Source of the DNA: Limnanthes douglasii subsp. nivea
Lineage: Eukaryota > Streptophyta > Magnoliopsida > Brassicales > Limnanthaceae
Reading direction: 5' to 3'
Length of the DNA stretch: 64,000 nucleotides
Assembly (NCBI GenBank): GCA_036936605.1
Contig: JAUPFV010000001.1
Location: 77,209,910 to 77,273,909, forward strand
In this document: positions 44,081-57,159 of the stretch, one piece after another
Layout: each line of letters starts with the position of its first letter
Numbering within the stretch: the first letter of the stretch is position 1
The notes under the pieces: model-generated
Databases searched by the model: none
The model's input: the letters and a program-made list of their open reading frames with translations, nothing else
What the model was told of the DNA's origin: nothing
Program-made: the position numbers and the translations under genes

Positions 44081-44398
44081 TATAGTATTAAAGTTGATAT
44101 AATGAAAAATAATAATATTTACTTTTTCATATAATAATATTATGGATACGTTTGTGAAGTCGAAAATATTAATTTGATAAAAATGATACACAAAACTTCA
44201 TTAATATTAGACTTTTAGAAACCACGAAAAGTTTTGTAGTGCAAAAATATAAGAATTGATGAAATTCTGAACCTAAGTAATACCAAATGTATAAATCTAA
44301 TCTGAAAACAAGAATAGAAAGATAGAGTAGTACTTTAAATAAATAAATAAATCTTTTTATTAATCAATCAGATTCGTCGCATTTGATTTAGAGTATAC

Positions 44399-44405
<7 letters not shown>

Positions 44406-44446
<41 letters not shown>

Positions 44447-44454
44447 TTAAAATT
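44406..44454. repeat. (TA)n microsatellite
   Basis: About 24 uninterrupted TA units. A shorter TA run is at 46234-46262, inside copy C of the dispersed repeat, where copy A has unrelated sequence. Confidence 0.97.
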
Positions 44455-44664
44455 TAAATATATGTATAAAAGTTTGATTTTTTTTTATTCATAGGATCAA
44501 TTTAAATATATGTACATACATAATTATATAAATATGTTTATTTCTTTATCAATATCCGGATCTTATGACCTCACCAAGATTCCCACTAATCTTTAAGTTA
44601 GAATATTAAATGAAACTTAAGGACTACCAATGTTTGAACATAGTAGTCGAATAGTTTAATCTTC

Positions 44665-44815
44665 AATGTTTTTCCTTCTAGCCTTCAACTCCAATCCATT
44701 CTTTATCAATTCCTCTAGCTCCAAACCATTCGTTCTTCAGGCCTCCAGCTCCAAGTCATTAATTATTTATGCCTCCAATTTAAAATCTTTAATTCTTCAT
44801 GCTTCAGTTCGTAAT
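44665..44815. repeat. minisatellite of about 33-35 bp
   Basis: Four to five imperfect units around CCTCCAGCTCCAAGTCATTC plus a TTCTTCAG part. Non-coding. Only in unit 1 of the segmental duplication. Confidence 0.6.
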
Positions 44816-44969
44816 TAAATTGAATAATATTCATTTTTTGTCAAAGGGGTACATGCAATGTGGTGCTGATATGATTTTGACATTCGATGATTCTCCGTAG
44901 AAAAAGACTATGGTAATAACTTAATCTTATAAATGACAAGTATTTTGATATTAGTTTAATAATTTAGCT

Positions 44970-45472
44970 CAAAGATCGTCAAGATGAGTATTTTAATCTG
45001 ATCCAGTTTGTAAAATTAAATGCCTTCCAAATTATTAAGTTGAATGTCTTTAAGGTCGTTAATTGGAATGTCTTCGATATGGTCAATTAAAATGTCATCC
45101 AAATATTCAATTCAAATATAATTCAGATAATCAAGTTAAATATAGTGTCATCAAGTTGAATATATATGAGGTCATCGAGTTAAATATTTTTAGGGTTTTC
45201 AAGTTAAATGTCTTAAGGGTCGTCAAGTTTGATATCTTTCAGGTTTTCAATTTAAATATCTTTCAGATCGTCAAGTTAAATATCGTTTGGGTTCATCAAG
45301 CTCAATATATTGCATGTTTGTCATGTTGAATATCTATCAGGTCGTCAACTTGAATATTTTTCAAGTTATCGAATTGAATATCAATCAGGTTGTCAAGTTA
45401 AATATCTTATATTTCGTCAACTTAAATATCTTTTGTGCCTTCAAATTAAATGTCTTTATGGCCATCAAGTTA
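44970..45472 (+). repeat. 24-bp minisatellite with an open frame (octapeptide repeat)
   Basis: About 20 units of GTCGTCAAGTTAAATATC plus TTTCAG, most exactly 24 bp, so the reading frame is kept as V-V-K-L-N-I-F-Q repeats. The open stretches are 45063-45329 and 45287-45478; two 25-bp units shift the frame between them. There is no promoter, no clear start context and no known homologue, so I treat it as a repeat array. A residual unit remains at 47179-47205 in unit 2. Confidence 0.8.
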
Positions 45473-45724
45473 TTTTAATCATATATATCGTATTATTTTA
45501 CTGTTTGTTTTATTGAAGTGTGTTTATTGTTTATTTTTTATTTTTCTGAATCATCTAGTAAAATAATACCTCATAGGAGAATAGTTATAAAAGAGATAAC
45601 ATACTAGTAAGACCTCTTAAAAGAATACTCATAATTAAAATTCTTTGTGTATAGCTCGTCCAACCGTACAATAATTTCTTTTAACTATTATGGTCTAACT
45701 GAAATTGGTATTTGACATACTAGT

Positions 45725-45925
45725 AAGACGAATATTTAGGCAACTGTGTAGCCGCCTCTGAGACTTAACTTGTATCATGTTTTTGATTTGATACAATACT
45801 TAGACGACATTATAAGAAATCATGTGCCCTCAAGGTTTTGGTTTGTACTTATGTTTATAATTTGACATACTAATAGATCATATTATGAGAAATTATGTAG
45901 CATCTAAGGCATGGCTTGTCGAATG
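45725..45925. repeat. 75-bp tandem array, unit 1 copy
   Basis: About two and a half units of GAAATTxTGTAGCCTCTxAG, a GGCTTGxCTTGT part and a TAATTxGACATAxTA part. The matching array at 47465-47820 has four to five units. Confidence 0.65.
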
Positions 45926-45931
45926 CTACTA

Positions 45932-47160
45932 AAATATTATCAAATAATACAAGTCGGAATTTTTAGTAATACATGTGTAATTTCATAACAAGACCGGAAA
46001 TGAAATTATGCTATTCCATATGAGTTGATTTATAACTAAAGAGATAAATAAATAAAGTTATCTTGAAATTGAGAATTCTAATATGGTTATGAAACAACTT
46101 ATCAGTAACCAACATACCATATAACATACCCAACTCTTATCTAATGACATATGATAGGATAATATGACTTGAGTAGGAAATAATATTTGTGTGACTTGAA
46201 AAAGACAAGTTATACACGACGAGGTCGATTTTCTTATATATATATATATATATATATATATTATGATCTATATCATTACATCATCATATAATTTTATTCA
46301 AAATATAAGTTTATTTGTTAATGGATGCAAGCAAAATTTCTAAATACCACATGTGGAAGAAAATCAAAGATCACATAGATGACACGATGGTAACCAAATT
46401 GAAGAAATTTGAGCACGAGAACAATATGAAAGAGACTTTGACAACTTCGCAAAAGTATAACATGAAATTTAACCTCATGCCAAGCTTATTAGCTTCGTCT
46501 TGATAATTTTCTTAGGTTTCATGATGCATAAAAATAATAACAATTTTGACTATGACCATTTAGCAACTATGTAAGAAATATAAACACACAAATAATAACA
46601 ATTTTGACTATGTTATTTTACCCTTTTTCGAGTTACAAATATGTAGCTATTGATTTTGATATCTTTATAAAATTAAAAAATAATATGAAAAAATATTTCA
46701 GGTACCGTAAGCTTTCATTTATGCGTAAGCCGAGTGTATAACTTGGTACGTGTGAAATTATTCACAACATAACGTTAATACTACCTAGAGAAATGTCATA
46801 TTTTCATGTCAAATATTCTAGAAAAGTGTTAATAAATATCAAGCAAGTTAATCAAAAATATAAAATAAATATAGTTTTATCCTTGATAGTTCATGCATGA
46901 GACAACTAGATAATAATTACAAGATGTATGAGTTCAACCGATAAGGCACCACCATTATAATTGTCGTTTAACCCTTGGACCACTATAAATGGTGAATTTA
47001 AAAATTAAAACAGAAGTATACAAGAAATTTTAGTAATTGTAAACTATACAAACTAAGTATCTTTATTGACATTTTAATTTTTATACTTTACTAACCAAGT
47101 TCAACGATGCTAATTTTTTTGTATTTACTTATATCACTATAGTAATTAAAGTTAATATAA
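45932..47160 (+). repeat. dispersed repeat family, copy C
   Basis: Colinear with copy A from 42810, with high similarity over ATGGTTATGAAACAACTTAT (46083) and TTAATGGATGCAAGCAAAAT (46318). It carries a TA run (46234-46262). The open stretch 46315-46503 is a chance frame in the repeat, not a gene. Confidence 0.75.
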
Positions 47161-47464
47161 TAAAAAATAATAATACTTATGTCTTCAGTGTCATCACGTT
47201 CTTTTTATCAGAAATACAGCGTAGTATATTATTTTATTGGTTGTTTTGTTTAAGTATGTTTATTGTCTTTTTTTACTTTGTTGAATCATCTTGTAAAATA
47301 ATACCTCGTAGGAGAATAGTTATAAAAGAGATAACATGCCAGTAATACCTCATTAGAGAATGCTCATCCTTAAAATTCTATTTTTATAGCTCGTCCAACT
47401 GTACATTAAGATCTTATAAACATTATTGGCCTAACTGAAATTAGTAATTGACATAGTAGTCAGA

Positions 47465-47820
47465 CGAAAATATGGGCAACTGCTTAGCCTATAGGAATTC
47501 ACTTGTACCGTATTTGTGATTCGATATAGTAGTTAAGGGACATTACATAAAATTGTATGACCTCAACGTCTTGGTTTGTAGTCATGTTCACAAGTTAACA
47601 TGGTATCAAACCAAAATTTTGCGAAATTGTGTAGCCTCTAAGGCTTGGCTTGTAGCTATGTTCATAATTCGACATAGAAGTCGGGCCAAAATATAGAAAA
47701 TTGTGTAGCCTCTGAGGCTTGTCTTATAGTCATACTCGTTATTTTTAATAGTAATTAGGCCACGTTATGGGAAATTACATGGCCTCAAGGGATTGTCTTA
47801 TAACCATATTCACTTTTTGA
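47465..47820. repeat. 75-bp tandem array, unit 2 copy
   Basis: Four to five units, the clearest being GAAATTGTGTAGCCTCTAAG (47623) and AAAATTGTGTAGCCTCTGAG (47697). Longer than the corresponding array in unit 1. Confidence 0.65.
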
Positions 47821-47830
47821 ATTTACTTAG

Positions 47831-48969
47831 CTTATTAATCTTTTTTGTCATTTTCAAACAAAAATATTTGGTTTAAAAAATATGTGATTAATATCTATCG
47901 TATTCGGAGGTCGTCTGGCTTATAACATTTCTTACTAATGTACATCGTATATGGTATAACTATATATCAAGCTTTATAAGGACTAATAATTAATTGGACC
48001 AATGACTTGATATTTTTACTTTTCGAGGGCTTATTTCAATGAATTATTTTTATCAATGAAAAACTTTGGCTTATTATATCATGTATGACAAAAATATTCA
48101 AAATCCTTAAATACATGCAAAATTATGAAAGTTATCTCTAAATCACGACTTGTACGGCTGAAAAACTAAGATTGAATAATCAAACCGCATAACAATCACT
48201 TCAAATCAATATCACGAAACTCATTCACATATGTTTTGATACAAATTTAGGTTTTGATATAAATCAAAGCAAGTGATAAGCCAATACTGAATCAATCAAC
48301 AAGAATAACGGAATTAGATAAAAAAATTTAAGGAAATCAAATTTATTGTTTAATCTTAAGCCAATCAATGAAAACCCAAAACAAAATTGGTGAATCTTAG
48401 AAGAAACGATCATTAATAAACTTGATGCATCTTATTCCACATTCTCCAACTGAAACATTAATTAATTAAATGCATAATTTTTTTACCTTTCTCTTATTCC
48501 AATTTTACCTTTTTGCTATGATTTGGAGCTAAATCAATCGGTAAAGACAAACGATCACCATAAATGAAGAAAAACTTCACACTCTCTACATTTTTCACTC
48601 CCAAAAATATAGAGAATAAACTAAAATTTTCGATTCGTATAAACTATTTTCAGAATAATGAAGATAATACCTTGTCATTATGAATTTTTCTTTTCTTTTT
48701 TTTTACTCACGTGTTAAACAAATCATGTTAAATCTCTTTACTCAACTTCATCCAATTAGATTTCAATCAATCTTTCTACTCCTTCAAATATAATTAAAAT
48801 CTATTGTTACGAATTTTACGATATGAGAACATAAGTCGTTTTCTTAAAAAGTGCTATTTGATGGAATTTTAGCCTCATCGAAGCTTTGACAAAAATATAA
48901 TTGAGTTGGATTTGGAAAAATAGTGTTGTAATTGAAAAGAGATAAAAATATAAAGGATGAGGACAGTAT
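47831..48969. other. no gene recognised
   Basis: AT-rich sequence without conserved coding stretches or clear repeats. It ends where the left half of dispersed-repeat copy D begins. Confidence 0.55.
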
Positions 48970-49052
48970 GACATAGATCACTAGGTTATAATGCAATTTT
49001 ATTTAAAATGTAGGTTTATTTATTAATGGATGCGAACAAAATATCAGAACCT
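48970..49052 (+). repeat. dispersed repeat copy D, left half (right half about 55385-55490)
   Basis: CAATTTTATTTAAAATGTAGG and TTAATGGATGCGAACAAAAT match copies A, C and E. The family sequence breaks off at about 49052 and resumes at about 55385 with AAAATTGAAATTTTTTTAAC, ACAATACGAAAGAGACTTCT and ATATAACATGAA. The LINE lies between the halves. Confidence 0.65.
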
Positions 49053-49739
49053 TTTTTCAGTCACAATGAAACTATATTATTTAATTGAGAAATTAAAAGA
49101 GTTTAGGATCCAAATAGCTAAAGAGAACAAATTAAGGATTAAACAACAATAAACCCTATAATAATCAGACGGAACCTAAAACTAGCTTCGCGAAGCAAAA
49201 ACGCCATAGACAAACAATTGAGCTAATGCTCTCAACGAAGGCACTGACACTCAAAGAAATCGACGATGATTAATATGAAACAGCCTTGAGCTAATTCAAT
49301 AGAAGCTCCTAAGCCTTTATCCCTAAAACTCGAATTGAAACCCTAGAAAGCTTGAAACTCCACATCTTTCGAATTATACCCCCAAGTTATCAACGAAAAA
49401 TCAACTCAAAGTTTCAATCACCGGAAACCTCCTTCCATTCAAGCTTCAAGATCGACAGCTCAAACCACTACCAAGTGCGAGCCGATTAGGGCCAAGCAAT
49501 ATCAGAAACAACTTCGATTTTCCCACAGTTGTTCAAACTGTTTCAAGCTCACAATCCAGATTCACAAGTCGCTACCATAGGGTCATGCAACAACGTAAAC
49601 AACGTTCAACTAGCCAAAGCAAATCTTCTAAACTCTTCAAGCTCCAGATATGACAATCAGATGAGACTATTCTCTACAATCAGCAAATTCAATGTTAGTA
49701 TTTAGAATAGCAATTATAGTTAGTTAATTATTAATTGAC

Positions 49740-52700
49740 CGATACCCAAGCTATCAAGAACTGATAGAATAGGATTGGGGGGAACAAAGCTCTCATAATG
49801 ACTCTTCATCTTGCATATGAGAGTCCACCTTGCAAGCCAGTCGGCTGCAAGGTTTTGCTCTCAAAAAACATGATTGAGAGTCATGGAGGGGGGAAGAAGG
49901 CCTCTGATTTGAGAAATATAACGCTCAATCTGGAAAATTGAATTCCCAGAAGTGAGGAAAGAGATTAATATCTCATAATCAATTTCAATATAGATATTTG
50001 AAATACCCTTGATTTTACAGATAATCAGGCCATCTATCACGGCTCTGGCATCGGCCTGGATAGGCGTCTGCTTGCCATAGGTGTTGTCATAGCCTAATAT
50101 GAAGTTCCCAGATGGTATCTGATGATGATTGCTTCACTGGTTTCACCAAATTGAGCACAGCAAGCATCAGAGTTCAACTTCAGTCTTCCACTAGGAGGAG
50201 GAACCCAGTAAAGGTAATTGATACTCTTCTTGATATCTCTATGCATATAGCAACCCAACTCGTGAGCAGCATTCTCACTATTTTTGCAATAATTAAGTTT
50301 AATTAGGTTAGAGTATTCAAGAGAGGAAATAATATGTTTTATGTGCTGAATTGAAGACTTAGCTGAAATAGATGAGTCTTTAAATTTAACATTGTTTCTA
50401 GCTTGCCAAATGACCCAGTTTATGATAGAAGGCAATATAGTCTTCATGTCAATTTTTGAGGGAGAAGACCACAACCAGTTTCTTGCCATGTGGACAATAG
50501 TCATAAACCTGTAGATCTTAACATTGAATAGATTAGTATAGTATGACCAAACCTTCCAAGCATGCTCACATTCAATAAAGACGTGTTTAGAGCTTTCAAT
50601 ATTTTCACAAAACACACATTTAGAAGCAAGGTCTAAATATATTTTTTGCATCGTGACCTCAGTAGGATTAAAAAAATTTAGGAGTCTCCAATGCAAAATA
50701 TAACATTTTACAGGAGTGACTTGATTTCAAATCCTTTAAAAAATTGAAGAGTTAGGATAGCACTGAGAAACTTTGTGTAAAGTGTCTTTAATATTAAAAG
50801 AACCAGAGTTAGAAATATTCCAACTGATCTTATCCTCTTTGTTAAAATCAATTTTCAGTTTTTTAATAAGATTGATACTAGAGTTAGGGAGAAGAGAACT
50901 TATCGTTTTTAAGTCCCAATTGTTATTTCTCCACAGAGAACTAACATATTCTCCTTTAAACCATTTGTTGTCAGTTTCAAATTCAAACTTGATAATGGGA
51001 GGAGTACCAAACCAGTTGTCCATCCATATGTCCACATCACCTTTACCAAGATCCTAGGTAATGATATTTTCATATTCATTTCTGATCTCCATCATTCTAT
51101 TCCAGCATTGAGAACCTTTATTGAAGCCAATTTGAGAAGGATGATAATCCTTACAGTAGATACTATGAAACATTTTTACCAAAGAGAGCTATTGCTTCTA
51201 AAATTAAACTGGAGTTGCATAGTATAAACCTTCTGATAGTAAGCAAGACTATGAATATTGAGACCACCCTCTTTGTAACTTTTACAAATGGAGCTCCACA
51301 AACACCAATGAATGTTAAGCTTTTCTGTAGTAGATCCCCACAAAAATCTACTAAATATTTTCTCTATTTTGCAGATAATTGAAGGAGGCATCTTGCAAAT
51401 GTGACTCTAGTATATTGAAATAGGCAAAAGGACACTTTTGATGAGGGTGAGCCTTCCTGCATAAGAAAGACACTTGCCATCCCAAGTCAATTTTTTTTGT
51501 TAATCTTGTCAATCAGAGGAAAGTAGTTGTTGACTCTATTGTTGGAGCTCAAGGTGACACCCAAGTAAGTAGTTGAAAGCTTTCCAATGCTAAAATTAGT
51601 AATAATTTGAAGGTTATTAAGCTTGTTCTGGTTAATATTGTTGGCAGCTATTAACTGAGTTTTGTCTCTGTTAATAACTTGACCAGAAGCATTCTGATAA
51701 ACCTGTAATAAAGCACCTATAGTATCCATAGAACTGGTTAGACCATTAGAAAAAAACCAACAAGTCGTCTGCAAAGGCCAGACAAGGGATATCAATTTTG
51801 CTTCTTCCCTTAAATTTGATAGTTTTATCAGTTTTATAAAGACTAGTCAAACCTCTTATTAAAGCCTCCTCAGCAAGGATGAACAAACTAGGAGATAAAG
51901 GATCTCCTTGTCTGATTCCCTTGCTGGTTTTAAAGAAACCCACTGACATGCCATTAAGCAGTATAGTACCATAGACAGAAGTTATAATATTACTAATAAT
52001 TTTAATGAATTGCTGATTAAAACCAAAGCAAGCAATGATTTTAAATATGAATTCATGAGAAAGATTATCGAAAGCTTTCGACATATCAACTTTGATAATG
52101 ACATTACTGATTTTGGTTTTCCTTTTCAGGCCGTGAAGAAGCTCTTTGTCAATCAGAATATTCTCGTGGATGGATCTGCCTTTCACATAGGCTCCCTATA
52201 CATAGAAATAAGAACAGGTAAAAGTTTTGCTATTCTGTTATTTATTAATTTAGACATTAGTCTATTAAAGATGGTACAGAGTGAGATAGGTCTAAATTGG
52301 TTCCAAAAGCTAGGATTATCAGTTTTCTGGAGAAGGAAAATGCATGTGACTTTGATTCCCTTAGGAATAGATTTGCCTTTAACAAAGTCTTTCATAGCAT
52401 TACAGATATCAAACTTAATAATTAACCACAAGTAGTTAGAAAACAAGTGTTGAAGCCATCAATGCCAGTTGCACTAGATGGCTTCAAACACTTAATAGCA
52501 TTGAGGATCTCATCCTCATTAGGCTCTGACAACAAAAGTTCATTATCAGAATCTGAAAGCAATTTAGGAATATGCTTAAGAATATCATAGCTAGGATTGT
52601 AAGTAGAATTATTAGGAATTGTTGAAGTGAACATATCTTTGAAATAACTTTCCACTAAAGAATCCATTTGATCTTTATCAGTGGTCCACGCGTTATTGAT

Positions 52701-53817
52701 TTTGATATTTGCAATCTTGTTACGCCTTCTTCTCATTTAAAAAAAATGTTATGATATGTACTTGTATTTCTGTCTTCGTCTCTGATCCAAGCAGAATAGG
52801 TTTTCTGCTTCCATAAGCTCTTCTCCATGGACAAAGCAAGGAGGTTATCAGCAATGGTTTTGGAGAGAGAAATCTTGTCCTCCAAGAAATTACTGGTAAG
52901 AAAATTCCCCTCGCAAAGGGTAGCTTTGGCATCAGTATCTTTGACTTTATCAAAGATATTACCAAATGTGTCCTTATTCCAAATCTTTAAATCATTTTTT
53001 AGTCTTTTTAATTTATTTCACAAGACATTAAGAGGGCTACCATACATACTTCTCTGCCAACTATCTTCAACAGCTTCGATGAAAGTAGGGTCCTTAGTCC
53101 ACATATTAAGGAACTTGAAACTACTGCTAATCTTTCTGTTCTTGTTGTTATTACAAACCTTTAGAGGGCAGTGATCGGAGCAAGTTCGAGCCATGTGGCT
53201 TACCTCAGTGGAGTCGAAACTATTCATCCAATCGTGGTTGATAAGGACCCAATCTAACCTTTTACCTTTGAGGTTCCTCATCCAGGTAAATTTGGTACCC
53301 ATAAACTTAGTGTCTTCAAGCTTACACTCATTTATCATAATATTAAAATCCTTTACACTTTGCTGACAATAGCTATTGCAGTTAACCTCGTAATTGATGG
53401 ATCTCGAAGTGTTGAAGTCACCAAGGACCATCCAGTCCTTCACAGTAGAAGAGATATTCTTCAAGATTTTCCAAAGATCAAGTCTACTATTCCTCTAGCA
53501 CTTGGCGTAAACAGAGATAATGAAAATCTGCTTGTTTTAATTAGTAATAAGGACTTCAGTATGCACTAACTTAGTCTGATCAATCTTAATGTTGACTTGA
53601 ATATCATCCTGCCAAAAAATATATAACTTGTTAGAAGAGTTAGCGTTATAATTACTGACTTTGAAGTAAGAGGCTATAACATCAATTTTTATAGGAAGAA
53701 TAAAAGGCTCCTTATGAAAAGGAGTTTAGTGCTGTGACTCAAGACAATAAACTTAAGTCTTCGCTGAGAAGACTTATTGCCTATTCCCCTTATATTCCAT
53801 GAAAGAATATTAATCAT
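49740..53817 (-). pseudogene. LINE ORF2: endonuclease, RT, zf-RVT, RNase H
   Basis: ATG at 53815-53817 starts MINILSWNIRGIGNKSSQRR, the usual endonuclease start. WMVLGDFNTSRS (about 53425), FTWMRNLKGKRLDWVLIN (53290-53230) and SDHCPLKV (53180) are endonuclease motifs. RT: NPSFWNQFRPISLC (about 52310), KVDMSKAFDNLSHEFI (52100-52050), GIRQGDPLSPSLFILAEEAL (51925-51870) and C-L-A-F-A-D-D-L-L-V-F-F (about 51784-51749). zf-RVT: CVFCENIESSKHVFIECEHAWKVW, Cys/His spacing intact (50620-50550). RNase H: LKLNSDA (50170), IEIDYEIL (about 50000) and NLAADWLAR (49850). Frameshifts lie near 52440, 51760, 51480 and 50700, with others beyond. The 3' RNase H part has one in-frame stop. Confidence 0.85.
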
Positions 53818-55091
53818 TAGAATATTTTTTAGTTGAATCTTTGGTCTTCATAAAAAGTAAAGACTTAGTAGCCTTTGAAGTATTATTTTTCTTGATTCTA
53901 GCCTCTTTAAGCTTCTGGTTTAGGATTTTTTGAAAGCTCTTGCTTGTTTCCTTGGTCTTTAACGTTGATGTAGCTGGCAAACTGCCAATGTTGTTTTGAT
54001 CTGGTGTGTTATAACCAGATTTGAACTTAGATTGATCTGGGGAGACGTGGGTGATTTCACCCTCGAGATCCATTATTGCTTCAATCATCTCTTCTCTATT
54101 GTTTTCTATTTATGTATCAGTTTGAGTTTCATTGCCCTGTTTCGCTCTTATAATCGATTTTATCTTAATTTTCTAATGGCTAATAGTTTGATCTTTGGAA
54201 GTATTCTGATTGCTATGTTTCAGATTGAGGCATTTTCACTAATTCTGTACTTTCAGTTCTTTTATTGTCTTGATTTTCATCAACAGGTAAGTTTTGCATC
54301 TGCTTAGTATAATTCTTTTTATAATTTTCCATACTATGACCAATATGGTTACAGTAATTGCAATATTCTGGTATGTTCTTGTAAGCTATTTCCACCCAGC
54401 AACCGTCATTAGGACCATTTCCAATCCACGTATGATTCTGTAGTTTACTTGTGACGTCTAATTCAACCCATATGCATAATGCATTGAACAAAGCCCTATT
54501 TTGTGTATGAATCCAGATCTTTATAGGATCACCAATAGCCTTGAACACAGTTTTAATCATTGATTATTTGTATAGGTACTCATGAACCTTCGAGATTCTA
54601 GTCCAAATTGGGGTTATTGGACTTTCGATTTTGGGATTGAAATCTAGGGACCACTTTAACACCCTCATTATGGTGTTTCCAATAGTCCAGGCAGTCTTGC
54701 TCCAAAGATTACCATAGTCTTCCATCAAGTCAAATTCGAACAGAACGTGGTGTGAGTCTCTAGTAGAGAGACCCATACTTCCTTTAAATATCCTAAAAGC
54801 AATAAAATTGTACAGCAGGTTCTTCTTTGGAATTCCTTCAGAGAACTTACCAATTAGGGTAAATTTTAACAATTTCAATAAGTTATCTTTGACTTGTTTA
54901 GAAAATTGCAAAGAAATATGGTCCTTCTTGTAGCTAATTGATTCAGGCTCAAATTCCTGTTTATCATTAATGTTCTTCTTAAACAAATCAACATATTTCT
55001 TTTTCCCTAACGAATTACCTTCTTTTTGCAGGTTTTCACTTTGCATATCCATGGATCCAAACAAGCAGACCTCAACCAACACCCAAAACAA
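53810..55091 (-). pseudogene. LINE ORF1: DUF4283 and zinc-knuckle protein
   Basis: The frame from 55091 contains a DUF4283 domain with LLKFTLIGKFSEGIPKKNLL, HHVLFEFDLMEDYGNLW and RVLKWSLDFNPKIESPI. After a frame change near 54564, WVELDVTSKL and VEIAYKNIPEYCNYCNHIGH follow. The knuckle has C-N-Y-C-N-H-I-G-H-S-M-E-N-Y, the last Cys being Tyr. A third open part (54088-53813) is the Ser/Lys-rich C-terminus. The stop TAA (53812-53810) overlaps the ORF2 ATG (53817-53815) region in the string ATGATTAA. ORF1 protein would coat LINE RNA. Confidence 0.8.
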
Positions 55092-55720
55092 ACCTTAAAA
55101 AACAAGAATCACAAGAAACCAGAGAGATCAAAGGAACACAAGGAATCAGATTGGAGGATAGATAAAGAAAGAAACAGAGGGAAGCACCACGATCAAGAGA
55201 GATGATCAAAGACAATCCCAAACCTTAGAAGGAGGACAATTAAGACTCATTAGACAACAATACAATCATTCAAAACAGTGATACTCCAGAGCGTCAACAT
55301 CAAAGAATCGAGGAGGAGTTACAAAAGAAAGCTTTTGAGAGAAATAATATAAATTGAAAATTAGGTCGATTGTAAGATAATAATAAAAATTGAAATTTTT
55401 TTAACACAAAAACAATACGAAAGAGACTTCTACCATGCTTTAAAAAAAATATAACATGAACCTTCTGCAATTTTATTTTTCTAAGTTTGTCCATCTACAT
55501 TTGTTTATTCATAACTAATTGCTTTTTATGCTTTTTATGCTGGTTTTACTCTTTAATTCTGTAAAATGTGTATTTTGTTGACGCGGTCAAGAGTAAATGA
55601 TGCTAGCATGAAAAAATCACCATAATAATCAAATTAAAGCACATATAATTTACATTAAACTTATCAACCGTAGACAACCAACACTAAAACGAACTATCCT
55701 CACCAGTCCACTACCTAAAC

Positions 55721-56680
<960 letters not shown>

Positions 56681-57159
56681 AGACGTTTTGTATGTTTCTT
56701 CCATTGATACTCTAGCTGGATCACTTTATAGCCGTTGGTTTTGTTCTTGGTTCTTAACCAATAGAACTTCTGTGGCCAGTATATCAATCTTCTGCTTCAA
56801 CCCAATAAGGATGTGCCATCTAAGATATACGATCTAACTAATATCCTTAGACAATCAGGATCCTTTGGATAGAGCATCTCTTAATTGACAACTCAATCAC
56901 TCAATTTCTTTTACTTGTATTTTAAACCAAAAGCAGCAATATTTTTGTGAATTCGTACCGGTATTCTTGTGTGCATCCTTTCTCAAGAGCTCAAATCCGT
57001 GGTTCATCTTGATGTCATGTATTATAAGATTGAGGTTGTCAAATATCGGAATATAGATTGAGCCATTTGTTGCTATTGTTAAGTTGTTTAGGAATCATCG
57101 GATCTCCTTCTAATTTCTTACTCTAACAGATGAGTATAAAATAATAATTGACATATTGC
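56681..57159. other. Lhcb1 upstream region, no gene
   Basis: Mixed-composition sequence with a second TTGGTTCTTAACCAAT palindrome (about 56748). The rest is unassigned. Retroelement debris begins at about 57160, so the gene keeps roughly 0.6 kb of non-TE upstream DNA. Confidence 0.5.

Larger units (their letters stand above)
42810..47830 (+). repeat. tandem segmental duplication (offset about 3.12 kb)
   Basis: Unit 1 (about 42810-45930) and unit 2 (about 45932-47830) share the same order: dispersed repeat, 24-bp array or its residue, a TAATACCTC(A/G)TAGGAGAAT block (45567 and 47303), a GCTCGTCCAAC block (45653 and 47391) and a 75-bp array. Unit 2 is shorter because the 24-bp array is reduced to about one unit (47179-47205). 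Confidence 0.7.
49053..55380 (-). mobile_element. LINE (non-LTR retrotransposon), ORF1 and ORF2 recognisable
   Basis: Minus-strand element of about 6.3 kb. 5' leader about 55380-55092, ORF1 55091-53810, ORF2 53817 to about 49740, 3' region to about 49053, where a T6 run on the plus strand may be the poly(A) end. The domain order of ORF2 is endonuclease, RT, zf-RVT, RNase H, the layout of plant LINEs with an RNase H tail. Frames are broken in many places but every domain is readable. It interrupts copy D of the dispersed repeat. No target duplication was found by eye. Confidence 0.8.

Noticed and set aside
46315..46503. 62-codon open stretch as a small gene
   Set aside because: It is part of the dispersed repeat, and the corresponding frames in copies A and E are broken.
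52010..52435. Plus-strand 141-codon open stretch
   Set aside because: Antisense of LINE reverse transcriptase, whose motifs are clear on the minus strand.
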